A DNA stretch of 64,000 nt from Acinetobacter celticus (GCF_001707755.1 NZ_MBDL01000008.1:372001-436000); one strand, 5' to 3'. Positions 36,229 through 45,496 are shown, numbered from the stretch's first letter. The notes: generated by a model not told the origin, from the letters alone. A program made the numbers and translations.

Positions 36229-37386
36229 TTACGAAGGGTGACTAAAATTTTTAGCTAAATTACAGATTGCATTCACGGCTAATTTATTCAGCTCCGTATT
36301 CATTTCAATTTCTTTAGGTAGCTTTCTTAAATTCCGATTGGCATCAAGATATGCTACTTTTTCAACTCCGTAGGCTTCCACTGTACAATCATACAATTGC
36401 TTTGTTTTCTGAACAGCATTTTTCTTTACTTGGGTGAAGCGGATGCCTTTAAAGCAATCTAGTAAAACACGTTTGATATTCACAAGCCGATTATCCAGCT
36501 TAGACAAGACATTAACTTTCATATTCTTTTCTGCTCGAATCCGCCAATATTCTTCAGGTAAAGGCTGACCATTTTGATCAGTCTGCTTTCGGTATAAATG
36601 CCAATATTCATCTGCTAATTTGTGATTAATACCAATATTGTATCCATCTTCAATTTTGCTATGCAGAATAATTGGATTGAATGGAATCGGCGTAAACACT
36701 CCTATTTGCGTTTTAAAGATCCTTAAATTTTCGGTATCGTTTGGTAGCTTAAGAGATTTAAAAAGGGCTGTAATCAGCGCTATATGCTTGTAACCGTAAA
36801 AGTCTAAAGCTACTTCCATCTCTGTAATAGCTAGACTAGCTTTGACTAATCCGAAGTGGTTGAGGTGTGCTATTCGTTGATTAATAGAGTGAATTGAGTT
36901 CATATCATGTAAACGAATAATATAACCACTATTACTTTCTTTAATAAAATGGCGGATCTTCGTTTTTTCCGTCAAGTACTTTTTAATATCATGCCTTGTA
37001 CATGACTTCTCGACTTGAAAATAAATATCCAAAAAGTCGAGACATGCTTTGATCTTTATATTCATCGCTTTAAAGTCATAACTATGAATATTGGAGAAAA
37101 TTTTGGTTTCCATTTGATCTGCATGTTGAGCGTTATTTGCATAACGTAATTTCATACTTTCAATGATTAAATCAAGCTCATCATTTGAAGTATGAATACC
37201 AAAACTTAGATCTTTTTTAGTTACTGTATTACGAGTAGATATTGTCTTTAAGCGAAGAATTTCACTCTCAATATCTTTAGTCTCATTAAAGTAATAAAGG
37301 CTGAATGGATCGACAAAATCTAACTGATCAAGTCTTTCAATCAATTGTTGGCATTCTAAAGTTAATGGGTTTGAATTGTTTAACAT
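36229..37386 (-). CDS. Island protein of unknown function, possible replication initiator
   Basis: I do not recognise this 385-residue protein. It is basic and soluble, with a central segment ASLAITEMEVALDFYGYKHIAL (about residues 183-204). This is reminiscent of the strand found in rolling-circle Rep or filamentous-phage pII-type proteins (...E-hydrophobic-DFYG). A lysine/arginine-rich part with RAEKNMKVNVLSKLDNRLVNIKRVL follows. It lies downstream of AlpA-like regulators, where P4-like satellites keep replication genes, and iteron-like repeats lie beyond its stop. The replication role is a guess; the gene itself is convincing. Confidence 0.6.
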   Translation of the reverse strand: MLNNSNPLTLECQQLIERLDQLDFVDPFSLYYFNETKDIESEILRLKTISTRNTVTKKDLSFGIHTSNDELDLIIESMKLRYANNAQHADQMETKIFSNIHSYDFKAMNIKIKACLDFLDIYFQVEKSCTRHDIKKYLTEKTKIRHFIKESNSGYIIRLHDMNSIHSINQRIAHLNHFGLVKASLAITEMEVALDFYGYKHIALITALFKSLKLPNDTENLRIFKTQIGVFTPIPFNPIILHSKIEDGYNIGINHKLADEYWHLYRKQTDQNGQPLPEEYWRIRAEKNMKVNVLSKLDNRLVNIKRVLLDCFKGIRFTQVKKNAVQKTKQLYDCTVEAYGVEKVAYLDANRNLRKLPKEIEMNTELNKLAVNAICNLAKNFSHPS

Positions 37387-37454
37387 TGGTTTTTCCTTAA
37401 AATATTAAAAAACGGCTCATTGAGCCGTCTTTGTCTTACTGAATGAATCTTTTC

Positions 37455-37775
37455 CTAGTTCTTAAGTTTTCCAAATGTTTTCTCCATTTCCATATCATGC
37501 CATTGAGCAACTTTTTGAAGATGAATATCTTCAGCCTTTTTAAATTGGTCAAAGTAATATTGATCAATTACTTTGACTAAATCAGGTAAGGTATTACCAT
37601 CGATTCCTTTAGCTAATTTTTTCTCAACTAGCTCTTTTGGAAACTCAACTTTCAATTGAGCCCAATCAACACCATTCAACCAATCATTAAATAAATTCTC
37701 GATTGTCAATTTTTGAAATGTCTCAGCACCAACTGCCAAGCCAAGTCGTACGTTTAATTTATCAGTAAAATTCAT
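37455..37775 (-). CDS. Small island protein, unknown
   Basis: The product has 106 residues, acidic-basic mixed and helical, with no membrane segment. It starts MNFTDKLNVRLGLAVGAETF and ends in MEMEKTFGKLKN. The AG/GAA-type ribosome site aaggaattc precedes the ATG. It lies between the possible replication gene and two short DNA-binding proteins. No family recognised. Confidence 0.55.
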   Translation of the reverse strand: MNFTDKLNVRLGLAVGAETFQKLTIENLFNDWLNGVDWAQLKVEFPKELVEKKLAKGIDGNTLPDLVKVIDQYYFDQFKKAEDIHLQKVAQWHDMEMEKTFGKLKN

Positions 37776-37789
37776 TTTGAATTCCTTTC

Positions 37790-38008
37790 TTAATGTTTGG
37801 ATGTAATTGAAAGAATGAAAGCTTTTAGCGTTGTCTCGCTATATGCAATCTTTCCGTTAATCTGTTGAAATTTAAGTGTGTAAACTTCTTTCGAAGTTCG
37901 GTTATTTGCTAAAAAGGATGCCCATTGCTGCACTGTTTTAAAGGGCAATTTATTTGCCAAATATTCGGAAGCTTGTGGTCTAGTTAGCCATGTAGAATCA
38001 GCGATCAT
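37790..38008 (-). CDS. Small helix-turn-helix-like island protein
   Basis: This 72-residue product includes WLTRPQASEYLANKLPFKTVQQWASFLANNR, which fits a MerR/excisionase-style winged helix (two helices with hydrophobic core). It overlaps the AlpA-like gene by four bases (ATGA), so the two are translated together. It probably acts in island regulation or excision; not proven. Confidence 0.55.
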   Translation of the reverse strand: MIADSTWLTRPQASEYLANKLPFKTVQQWASFLANNRTSKEVYTLKFQQINGKIAYSETTLKAFILSITSKH

Positions 38009-38214
38009 GACTGCACCTTTCTTTTACTATGCCACTCGATTAATTCAGCATAATCAAAATAAACAGGGGCTTGCCTTGTATCGCAATATTTGAGAGGGCG
38101 TGGAAATGAGGGGTCTCTTCGAATTAAAACCCGCAATGTATCTCTTGATACATCAAGCATTTGACATGCTTTATTGTAGGTAATCTGAAGAGGAGGTATT
38201 GTTTGAGACTGCAT
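38005..38214 (-). CDS. AlpA-like regulator/excisionase
   Basis: A 69-residue protein with ITYNKACQMLDVSRDTLRVLIRRDPSFPRPLKY (about residues 11-43), the AlpA/MerR-like helix-turn-helix, followed by YFDYAELIEWHSKRK, a typical end of this class. In P4-like elements AlpA raises integrase expression or acts as excisionase. It is the first gene of a short operon. Confidence 0.75.
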   Translation of the reverse strand: MQSQTIPPLQITYNKACQMLDVSRDTLRVLIRRDPSFPRPLKYCDTRQAPVYFDYAELIEWHSKRKVQS

Positions 38215-38302
38215 TTAATGACTCCATGCTCGTTGCGATGAGGTCATTAAACAAAATTTTTGGCAGTGTCATAAAAGTGACACAAGGTCGTTTTTTCAAC
38301 TG

Positions 38303-38668
38303 TTAAACAATTTTTCTAGTTTTATTTTTGCCACTTAGATTCAGAAGAACTTTAAGCCTAGCTTTTAACCTTCCTGTTTCCTCCGTTTCAACTTTAATAC
38401 TCCTCAACTTAGTAGATGTGATTTCATAATTTTTTAACAATTCATTAATAGCTTTTTCTAAGTTTTGTTCTTCTTCAAATAGACCTTTACGCTTTAGGTA
38501 GATTTCCTCCCACAACTCCAAGGCTAGACCTAATTCTGAAGAATAGAATTCACCATCACGGTTTAAGGCATGATGAGATAAGGGGATACTATTAATTTCT
38601 TCTATTTTGAATAATAAATCTTTTTTATTAACTCGTAAATTACGGATTATTGTTTTTAGATCGAGTTT
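38303..38668 (-). pseudogene. Downstream half of a phage-island gene, no start codon
   Basis: The frame is open for 121 codons from 38668 to the stop at 38303, but holds no ATG or GTG; the only usual start is TTG at 38521, which would leave 72 residues. The part upstream of that TTG (DLLFKIEEINSIPLSHHALN, then FYSSELGLALELWEEIYLKR) reads like real protein and resembles the C-terminal half of phage-type proteins with a SSELxxALExWxxIY motif. It joins the preceding gene in the -1 frame over a 13-base overlap. A frameshift splitting one gene is the simplest explanation; programmed slippage is possible. Confidence 0.6.
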
Positions 38669-39114
38669 TCACTCCTCATCCCTGTAATATCTTTTTGCAC
38701 TGTTTCGCCACAAGCTTCTATCATATCAATATAAGCTTCTAAATCCTTCATACTAAGTCCCCCATAATTAACATGAGTTCCAGCGACTAAAGGAGAATAA
38801 ATTTTACAATCTGAAGGCTTATAAAAATTAACAATATTAGCTGCCTTATCATCTATCAGAACTTGATTTAGAACTTTGAGATGTTCTTTGCTATTCAAGA
38901 TTAAATACCCTGCATATAACTCAGTTGAATAGATTGTAAAATCATCAATACCATTCGATAGTACATCATACATTTTAGAGCAAAGTTCACCTTCATAGTT
39001 TAAGTATGCATTCAAATATCCATTCGATAAAAAGTGCATCAATGTGAATCCATTGCTATTTTGACGAGTAACATTTTTGAGATATTTAATAGTCTCCTCA
39101 TAATTCAAAAACAT
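38656..39114 (-). CDS. Upstream half of a probable split phage-island gene
   Basis: This 152-residue product starts at an ATG two bases after the integrase stop. It reads MFLNYEETIKYLKNVTRQNS and later LVAGTHVNYGGLSMKDLEAYID, and ends GMRSENSI. The order (short N-terminal helix, beta-rich middle, then helical linker) fits the N-terminal part of a family common next to integrases in islands, whose C-terminal part seems to be the next open frame. Family name not recalled. Function unknown. Confidence 0.6.
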   Translation of the reverse strand: MFLNYEETIKYLKNVTRQNSNGFTLMHFLSNGYLNAYLNYEGELCSKMYDVLSNGIDDFTIYSTELYAGYLILNSKEHLKVLNQVLIDDKAANIVNFYKPSDCKIYSPLVAGTHVNYGGLSMKDLEAYIDMIEACGETVQKDITGMRSENSI

Positions 39115-39116
39115 TG

Positions 39117-40349
39117 TTAATTTCCCAGCTTTTTAAATTGAATAACTTTCATATCCGCTAACTCTTCTAAATAATCGGCATACCACTGCATTAATCGTGC
39201 ACGATCTTCCAAATATTGAGCCTTGTTATACACCCCTGCTACACCATCTTTCACATGTGCAAGCGCAGATTCAATATGACGCTCATCAAAGCCTTTATTG
39301 TTCAATATCGTACTTGCGATATGTCTAAACCCGTGGGGTGTCTGACGCCCTTCATAACCAAGACGCCGTAATGCCATAATAAAGACCGTGTCTGATTTAG
39401 GTTTATTCTTATTAGATCTACTCGGAAACAAATATTCAGACTCAGAATGGATGCTTTTAAGCCCTTGGAGTAACTGTACAGCTTGTGTTGATAAAGGAAC
39501 TGTATGCTCACGGCGCTTTTTCATGCGAAAGTCAGGAATAGTCCAAAGTGCATTATCTAAATCAAACTCTTCCCACTTAGCTTCACGTAATTCACTAGGT
39601 CTACAAAACAACATCGTTAAAAGTTGTAAACCAATTCGGCTATCTAGAGTTGGGTAATTATTAATTGCTCTAAGTAATGCAGGAAGTTCATTTTCCGATA
39701 CATGAGCCATGTTCTCTTTTTTGCCCTGAATAAGGTATTTCTGCATGCCTTCTAAAGGGTTGTAATCAATGCGTCCTGTGACCTTTGCATAATCGTAAAT
39801 ATCTCGGCACATCGCACACATACGCTTTACTTGCTCATAAATCTTTTGCTCAAGTTGAATACGTTTTAAATGTTCCATCCATTCAATCGGGCGAATCGAA
39901 ACAAACAGTCTCTTTCCGAACATTGGAAAAATATGCTTTTCTAATGCTCCTTTGTTACGTGTCATCGTATCTGCTACCCATTGAGTTTGCTTTGTATCAA
40001 GCCATTCTCTTGCTAATGCTTCAAAGGTCGCGTTATTCGCTTCTAATTCTTTAATTTTTCTTTCTTGCTTACTGACAATCGGGTTTTCGCCGTTACCGAT
40101 ATCATTCAACAATTCTTGTGCTTTCTTTCGTGCCAACTTGCCTTTAATAGCAGGATACCCGCCCAATCCAACCCAAGACCATTTTCCATCGGATTTCTTG
40201 TATCGTAATTGCCAAGATTTATTGCCATTCTTTTGTACAAAGAAATAAAGCCCATTACCGTCTAATTCTCGATAGTCTTTATCTTCGGGCTTTAAATTTT
40301 CCAGTGTTGTATCTGATAAGGGGCGCTTTTTAATATCCGAACGCTTCAT
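39117..40349 (-). CDS. P4-type tyrosine integrase of the ssrA island
   Basis: The 410-residue integrase has an N-terminal DUF4102 arm-binding domain (RELDGNGLYFFVQKNGNKSWQLRY), a core-binding domain (about residues 105-200) and a catalytic domain. The catalytic residues are Arg250 in CRPSELRE, HGFRH (His339, Arg342), His365 and Tyr374 in AGVYNKAQY. All are present, so it should be active. Its start lies about 180 bases from the 3' end of the tmRNA gene, the usual place for an ssrA-targeting integrase. It faces away from ssrA, and phage-type genes follow directly. Confidence 0.9.
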   Translation of the reverse strand: MKRSDIKKRPLSDTTLENLKPEDKDYRELDGNGLYFFVQKNGNKSWQLRYKKSDGKWSWVGLGGYPAIKGKLARKKAQELLNDIGNGENPIVSKQERKIKELEANNATFEALAREWLDTKQTQWVADTMTRNKGALEKHIFPMFGKRLFVSIRPIEWMEHLKRIQLEQKIYEQVKRMCAMCRDIYDYAKVTGRIDYNPLEGMQKYLIQGKKENMAHVSENELPALLRAINNYPTLDSRIGLQLLTMLFCRPSELREAKWEEFDLDNALWTIPDFRMKKRREHTVPLSTQAVQLLQGLKSIHSESEYLFPSRSNKNKPKSDTVFIMALRRLGYEGRQTPHGFRHIASTILNNKGFDERHIESALAHVKDGVAGVYNKAQYLEDRARLMQWYADYLEELADMKVIQFKKLGN

Positions 40350-40412
40350 TGTGTATCACAGTGGTTTCAATAATTTATCAATGATACACGATGTGATACA
40401 TGATACAAACTC
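40350..40412. repeat. Arm-type integrase-binding repeats, proximal end
   Basis: tgtgtatcaca (40350-40360, inverted), tgatacac (40382), tgtgataca (40392-40400) and tgatacaaactc (40401-40412) cluster upstream of the integrase. The last two match the distal-end copies. They likely bind the integrase and could also autoregulate its promoter. Confidence 0.65.
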
Positions 40413-40446
40413 GTATACTCGGTTAAGCTCAGTTATATACAGGCAT

Positions 40447-40481
40447 AAAAAAAGGCTTGATCCTTTTAGAATCAAGCCTTT
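40447..40481 (-). terminator. Terminator of the tmRNA gene
   Basis: The stem aaaggcttgat / atcaagccttt with an A tract on its left gives a T run on the minus strand, 45 bases past the ssrA 3' end. Confidence 0.9.
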
Positions 40482-40525
40482 CCGCCTTATATCACATCAT
40501 ATTCAGTCATATAAAACTAGGTATT

Positions 40526-40884
40526 TGGTGGAGGTGGCGGGAGTTGAACCCGCGTCCGCCAGCATTACGCTCGAGAATACTACATGCTTAGATATCGTCT
40601 ACTATTTTAACTCTTTGTGACCCGACGAACAGGGTACAAATCGCGATCCTCTAAGTTTAGTACAAAGCCCCGAGGCTTGGCTTTATACGGACTTGTGTGC
40701 GTGCGCTTCAGTCGGACTCTCTAACCACAAGTATTCGGAGAGACGGACAAGCTACCCTTAGGCAGCTAGAGCGTATGATTCGTCGTTTGCGACTAAAAAA
40801 TGCAAATTTGATTTACGAGAGAAAATGCGCTCTCGGCATGCATCTATGAGTTTCATCACCAGCGTCGAAGCCAGAAACACCCCC
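40526..40884 (-). ncRNA. ssrA: Transfer-messenger RNA (tmRNA)
   Basis: The minus strand starts GGGGGTGTTTCTGGCTTCGA and ends CGGGTTCAACTCCCGCCACC then TCCACCA, so the 5' and 3' ends close the alanine-tRNA-like domain. The tag frame starts at GCA (40788-40790) and reads ANDESYALAA then TAA at 40758-40760, a normal gamma-proteobacterial tag ending in LAA for ClpXP. tmRNA with SmpB frees stalled ribosomes. The 3' end is the insertion point of the island to its left. Confidence 0.97.
40531..40549 (-). repeat. Proximal attachment site inside ssrA
   Basis: gaggtggcgggagttgaac, the T-arm/acceptor part of tmRNA, is the partner of 34432-34450. Integration here leaves a complete ssrA gene, as is typical. 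Confidence 0.65.
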
Positions 40885-41016
40885 AAAGTACGCAGTAAGC
40901 ATAGCACAAATATTTGATTTCATGATGCGTTTTTTTAAACATTTACACAACTTGATGCGCTTAATAGCATAATTGCGTTAGAATTTTGTTTTTCAAGCCG
41001 ACATACAGAAAAAAAT

Positions 41017-42501
41017 ATGAGCTATTTACTTGCCCTCGATCAGGGAACGACCTCTAGTCGTGCAATTATTTTCAATGAACACGGAAAAGTTCAGGCAACA
41101 GCTCAACGTGAAACCCATATTCAAACGCCACATTCAGGATGGGTAGAACAAGATGCACAAGAAATTTGGGGTTCGCAAATTGCTGTTGTACAACAAGCGC
41201 TGGCAAATGCACGAATTTTAGCCAAAGACATTAAAGCCATTGGCCTTACTAATCAACGTGAAACTACTGTCGTTTGGGATAAACGTACAGGTAAGCCTCT
41301 AGCACCTGCTATTGTCTGGCAAGACCGTCGCGCAACAGATTGGTGCAATCAGCTACTTGATGAAAATCTGCATGACACGATTCACAAAAAAACAGGCCTT
41401 CGTATAGACCCTTATTTTAGTGCAGGCAAGCTGGTCTGGTTACTTGAAAATACTCAAGGCCTTCGTGATTTAGCGCATCAAGGTCATGTAGCTTTTGGCA
41501 CCATAGACAGTTGGCTCATTTGGAATTTAACCCAAGGTGCAGAACATGTCATTGAGGCAAGTAATGCTTCACGCACCATGCTGATGAACCTACAGATGCA
41601 ACAATGGGATGATGAGCTTCTGCAACGCTTTAATATCCCCGCGTCTATACTGCCTAAAATTATCAGCTCAGATACTTATGTTGCAGATACGGCCACTGGT
41701 TTACTGGGTGCAAATATTCCTATTACCGGTATTTTAGGTGATCAGCAATCGGCTTTATTTGGACAGTCTTGCTTTGAAGCAGGAACGGCTAAAAACACAT
41801 ATGGTACAGGTTGCTTCATGCTGTTTAATACAGGGCACGACGTTCAATATAGCCAAAATAAATTGCTGTCTACACTGGCTTGGCAAGCACAAGGTCAAAC
41901 CACCTATGCCCTAGAAGGTAGTGTTTTTATGGCAGGTGCCATTGTGCAATGGTTGCGGGATGGTCTTGGTATCATTCAAAAAAGCAGTGATGTTGAAAAA
42001 CTGGCCAGCCAAGTGAATGACACAGAAGGTGTAGTCTTAGTTCCCGCCTTTACAGGATTGGGTGCACCGCATTGGGACAGTGAAGCACGTGCCTTACTGT
42101 GCGGTATGTCACGCGGAACCAATAAAGCCCATATTGCCCGTGCTGCTTTAGAGTCTATTGCCTTTCAAGTATCCGACGTCCTCACAGCCATGCAATCTGA
42201 TATTTCTAAACCGCTCAAAGAGCTCCGTGTCGATGGTGGAGCCAGCCAAAATGACATGCTAATGCAATTTCAGGCCGATATTTTAAATGTGCCTGTGCTA
42301 CGACCTAAACTTTTAGAATCAACCGCTTGGGGTGCGGCAGCCATGGCTGGACTTAAATCTGGTATATTTTCTAACTTAGATGAAATTTCAGCATCTTGGC
42401 AATTGGAACGTGCGTTTGAACCTACCATGACGGACGATCAACGCGAGTATCATTTAAATCTTTGGCAATCTGCACTAAAACGTGCCAAATCTGATTTATA
42501 A
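41017..42501 (+). CDS. glpK: Glycerol kinase
   Basis: This 494-residue FGGY kinase phosphorylates glycerol to glycerol-3-phosphate. Family marks are YLLALDQGTTSSRAIIF (phosphate loop, residues 3-19), GLTNQRETTVVWDKRTGKPLAPAIVWQDRR, the catalytic Asp in RIDPYFSAGK, GDQQSALFGQSCF, and ELRVDGGASQNDMLMQFQADIL near residue 405. glpD and glpF are not adjacent. It sits alone between tmRNA and emrAB, with a terminator after it. Confidence 0.97.
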   Translation: MSYLLALDQGTTSSRAIIFNEHGKVQATAQRETHIQTPHSGWVEQDAQEIWGSQIAVVQQALANARILAKDIKAIGLTNQRETTVVWDKRTGKPLAPAIVWQDRRATDWCNQLLDENLHDTIHKKTGLRIDPYFSAGKLVWLLENTQGLRDLAHQGHVAFGTIDSWLIWNLTQGAEHVIEASNASRTMLMNLQMQQWDDELLQRFNIPASILPKIISSDTYVADTATGLLGANIPITGILGDQQSALFGQSCFEAGTAKNTYGTGCFMLFNTGHDVQYSQNKLLSTLAWQAQGQTTYALEGSVFMAGAIVQWLRDGLGIIQKSSDVEKLASQVNDTEGVVLVPAFTGLGAPHWDSEARALLCGMSRGTNKAHIARAALESIAFQVSDVLTAMQSDISKPLKELRVDGGASQNDMLMQFQADILNVPVLRPKLLESTAWGAAAMAGLKSGIFSNLDEISASWQLERAFEPTMTDDQREYHLNLWQSALKRAKSDL

Positions 42502-42520
42502 ATCTGAAAAGATGGACAAT

Positions 42521-42548
42521 AAAAAACCGCTATATTTAGCGGTTTTTT
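42521..42548. terminator. Bidirectional terminator between glpK and emrB
   Basis: The stem aaaaaaccgcta / tagcggtttttt serves the two converging genes. Confidence 0.9.
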
Positions 42549-42556
42549 ATTGAGCC

Positions 42557-44086
42557 TTAATGCACGTGCTCACTACCACTCGCACCTATTTTCGGCTTAG
42601 GGCATAACCAGATAATCAGTGCGGCAAAAATAAATACCGCAGCCAAAATTAAAAACACATGATTGGCTGATAATGTTAATGCTTCTTTATCCACCAGACT
42701 TGAAATATAGCCCAATGCACCTTCAGAACTTACCCCTTTTTGTATGAGCGTCGCTTGGACATCATCGACATGTAATGTTCCAACCATCTCGCTTCGTGAT
42801 AATTTGGCGTGATCATCCCAAATTGTCACTGCAAGTGATGCGCCAATTGCCCCTGCCATAGTCCGTAAAAAGTTCATTAGTCCTGCAGCTGAAGCCATTT
42901 CTTGAGGCAATACAGCAGACAAAGCCATACTGGATAATGGTATGAAGAAAAATGGTACAGCAAAGCCTTGTAAAATTTGTGGTAAGGCTAAAGCAAAAAA
43001 GTCTGCTTCTGTAGTCCAAAATGCCCGCATTAAAGTGACGCAACCTAACATACCTAAACCAAAACTGGCCAAAGCCCGTGGGTCATATTTGGTGGCAAGC
43101 TTGGCCACAATCGGTGACATCAATAGACTACCAAAACCCATCGTTGCAGTCAGATACCCTGCCCACGTGGCGGTATAACCCAAGTTAATCTGTACCCACT
43201 GCGGGATTAAGACAATGCTACCGAAAAATGCACCGAAGCCAAAAGCCAAAGCCAAAACTGAAATGGTGAAACTTCGATATCTAAAGATATGAATATTGAC
43301 CACAGGATGCCGTTCTGTCAGCTCCCAAATGGTAAATATAATTAAACCCACCAATGCTGTCAGTGCTAACACCACAATAAACGGACTATTCAACCAATCC
43401 TGCTCATGGCCTAAATCTAACATTAGTTGCAAAGCACCAATCCATAGCACCAATAACAACAAGCCCCCCATATCAATTTTTAATTTGGTGGTTGCTGTTT
43501 CGGCAGGCTTTAATAGACGCATTGCGGCAATTGCACAGCCAATACCGACTGGAATATTAATAAAGAAAATCCAGTGCCAAGATAAGTTATCGCTAATAGC
43601 ACCACCTAAAATTGGCCCTAAAATGGGACCAACCACAGTGGTCATGGCCCACATGCCCATGGCTTGAGATTGCTTTTCTGGTGGGAAAATACGCATTAGC
43701 AACATTTGGCTCAATGGCATAATCGGCCCGCCAAATAAGCCTTGCCCAATCCGACAAAACACCAACATTTCCAAACTGGTCGATAAACCACAAAAAATGG
43801 AGAAAACGGTAAAACCAATTAAACTAAAGATGAAGACTCGTACTCCACCAAAACGACCTGCTAGCCAGCCTGTAAGGGGCACACAAATTGCTTCGGCTAC
43901 AGCATAAGAAGTAATGACCCAAGTACCTTGTGAGCTAGAAACTGCAAGGCTACCCGTAATATGAGGTACAGAAACATTGGCAATGGTCATGTCCAGCACC
44001 ACCATAAAGTTGGCCAGTGCCAAAACAAAGGCAGCCAACATTAAGCGTCCACCTTTCAAATCACCATATGGTACGTAGTTATTCAT
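42557..44086 (-). CDS. emrB: EmrB/QacA-type multidrug exporter (DHA2 family, 14 helices)
   Basis: The ATG at 44086 is used; a TTG at 44092 next to the emrA stop is the other option. The product has about 509 residues and 14 membrane helices. MFS DHA2 motifs are visible: FMVVLDMTIANVSVPHI (motif D1), WVITSYAVAEAICVPLTGWLAGRFGG (motif A) and MWAMTTVVGPILGPILGGAIS (motif C, the antiporter motif). With the emrA-type fusion protein it should form a tripartite pump for hydrophobic compounds. Outer-membrane partner unlinked. Confidence 0.9.
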   Translation of the reverse strand: MNNYVPYGDLKGGRLMLAAFVLALANFMVVLDMTIANVSVPHITGSLAVSSSQGTWVITSYAVAEAICVPLTGWLAGRFGGVRVFIFSLIGFTVFSIFCGLSTSLEMLVFCRIGQGLFGGPIMPLSQMLLMRIFPPEKQSQAMGMWAMTTVVGPILGPILGGAISDNLSWHWIFFINIPVGIGCAIAAMRLLKPAETATTKLKIDMGGLLLLVLWIGALQLMLDLGHEQDWLNSPFIVVLALTALVGLIIFTIWELTERHPVVNIHIFRYRSFTISVLALAFGFGAFFGSIVLIPQWVQINLGYTATWAGYLTATMGFGSLLMSPIVAKLATKYDPRALASFGLGMLGCVTLMRAFWTTEADFFALALPQILQGFAVPFFFIPLSSMALSAVLPQEMASAAGLMNFLRTMAGAIGASLAVTIWDDHAKLSRSEMVGTLHVDDVQATLIQKGVSSEGALGYISSLVDKEALTLSANHVFLILAAVFIFAALIIWLCPKPKIGASGSEHVH

Positions 44087-44092
44087 AAGCAA

Positions 44093-45244
44093 CTACTTCG
44101 ATGAAAGGTTGATTTTCGCTTCCATAGATAAGCCGACGCGCAACGGGTGCTCAGCCAATTCTTTAGGATCGAGCCGAATACGTACAGGTAAACGCTGAAC
44201 CACTTTAATCCAGTTACCTGTTGCATTCTGTGCAGGAATTAATGCAAAGGCAGAACCCGTCCCTCCTGAAAAGCCCACTACGCTACCGTGATATTCAACC
44301 CCATCACCGTACAAGTCGGAGGTTAATACCACTTTTTGACCAATACGAACGTTCTCTAGCTGACTTTCCTTAAAGTTGGCATCCACATATAACTGTGAAA
44401 TAGGAACCACCACCATCAATACCATACCTGGTGCAACTCGTTGCCCCACTTGAATTTTACGACTGGTGACCACACCATCAAAAGGGGCTTTAATGTCCAC
44501 TCGTTCTAAATCTAATAACGCCTGATTTAATTTTGCTTGTGCCACCAAAACATCTGGCGTAGAGTTTTCATTTGCGCCTTTAATTAACGCATCATTGGCA
44601 GCCAAACTACTTTGCGCTGCTTTTTGACTCGATTTTGCTTGCGCTAAACCCGCTTGAGTTAAATCATAGCCAGCTTGTGCATTATTTACGGCGCTTTGCG
44701 CAGTACTTAATTCTTCTTTAGAGATTGCACCTGAAACACTCAATTGTTGACGACGGTTTAGCTCATCTTTGGCTTTATCCAATTCTGCTTTCGCTTTTGC
44801 CACCTGCGCAATTGCGCTATGAATACCATCATCACTGACAAAAACTTGTGAATTTAACGCACTGCTATTGGCTTGAGTTTGCTTGTACTGACGCTGTGCT
44901 TTCACCAATTCTGCTTTGGCCTGCGCAACGGCAATTTCTGCATCGCGTGAATCGACCCGTACCAATACATCACCCTTTTTCACTGCATGGGTATCACTGA
45001 CGAGTACATCTGCAACTTGGCCTGTAATCATCGAAGTAATTGATGCAGTTTCCGCACCGACATAGGCATTATCTGTACTGACACTGTCATTGAAAAATAA
45101 TTGCCAAACTAAATAAATAGCCAGTGCAAGAACTAAAATAAAAGCCACAAAGCCCAAACTTTTTTTGCGCTTGGATTTAAGTTCCTGATCGCTAGGCTGG
45201 TCAGTATCTTGCAGATCTGGCAGGGTGTCTTGAGCATCTGTCAT
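44093..45244 (-). CDS. emrA: EmrA-type membrane fusion protein (HlyD family)
   Basis: The product has 383 residues. One N-terminal membrane helix (about residues 30-50, LGFVAFILVLALAIYLVWQLFF) is followed by a barrel-sandwich domain (TDNAYVGAETASITSMITGQVADVLVSDTH) and a long coiled-coil hairpin (about 100-215). The C-terminal beta-barrel includes NWIKVVQRLPVRIRLDP. It bridges EmrB to the outer-membrane channel. emrA comes first and emrB follows within a few bases. No regulator gene such as emrR is next to it. Confidence 0.9.
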   Translation of the reverse strand: MTDAQDTLPDLQDTDQPSDQELKSKRKKSLGFVAFILVLALAIYLVWQLFFNDSVSTDNAYVGAETASITSMITGQVADVLVSDTHAVKKGDVLVRVDSRDAEIAVAQAKAELVKAQRQYKQTQANSSALNSQVFVSDDGIHSAIAQVAKAKAELDKAKDELNRRQQLSVSGAISKEELSTAQSAVNNAQAGYDLTQAGLAQAKSSQKAAQSSLAANDALIKGANENSTPDVLVAQAKLNQALLDLERVDIKAPFDGVVTSRKIQVGQRVAPGMVLMVVVPISQLYVDANFKESQLENVRIGQKVVLTSDLYGDGVEYHGSVVGFSGGTGSAFALIPAQNATGNWIKVVQRLPVRIRLDPKELAEHPLRVGLSMEAKINLSSK

Positions 45245-45496
45245 TGATTTTTCCTAAATCGAACAGACTTAGTCACCTAGCATCATCCCTGCAACAAAGG
45301 CAGCTTCGGACACTTATGTCCGCAATGATGTCGATGAAAAAGTCATTTTTTAAAATTTGATGCATTTTAAGGGTAGATAATCATCTTTTGAGAATATAAA
45401 ATGTAACTGATCAGTCTTTTTTCAATTTATAGCACCTAATTCCCTGTAAATACTGCAAATTGTGTCGAATTATTATTGATTTAGCTTAAGCCAAAC

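Noticed and set aside
40351..40620. Plus-strand frame over the integrase promoter and tmRNA 3' end
   Set aside because: It spans the tmRNA gene and its terminator; the open frame is incidental.
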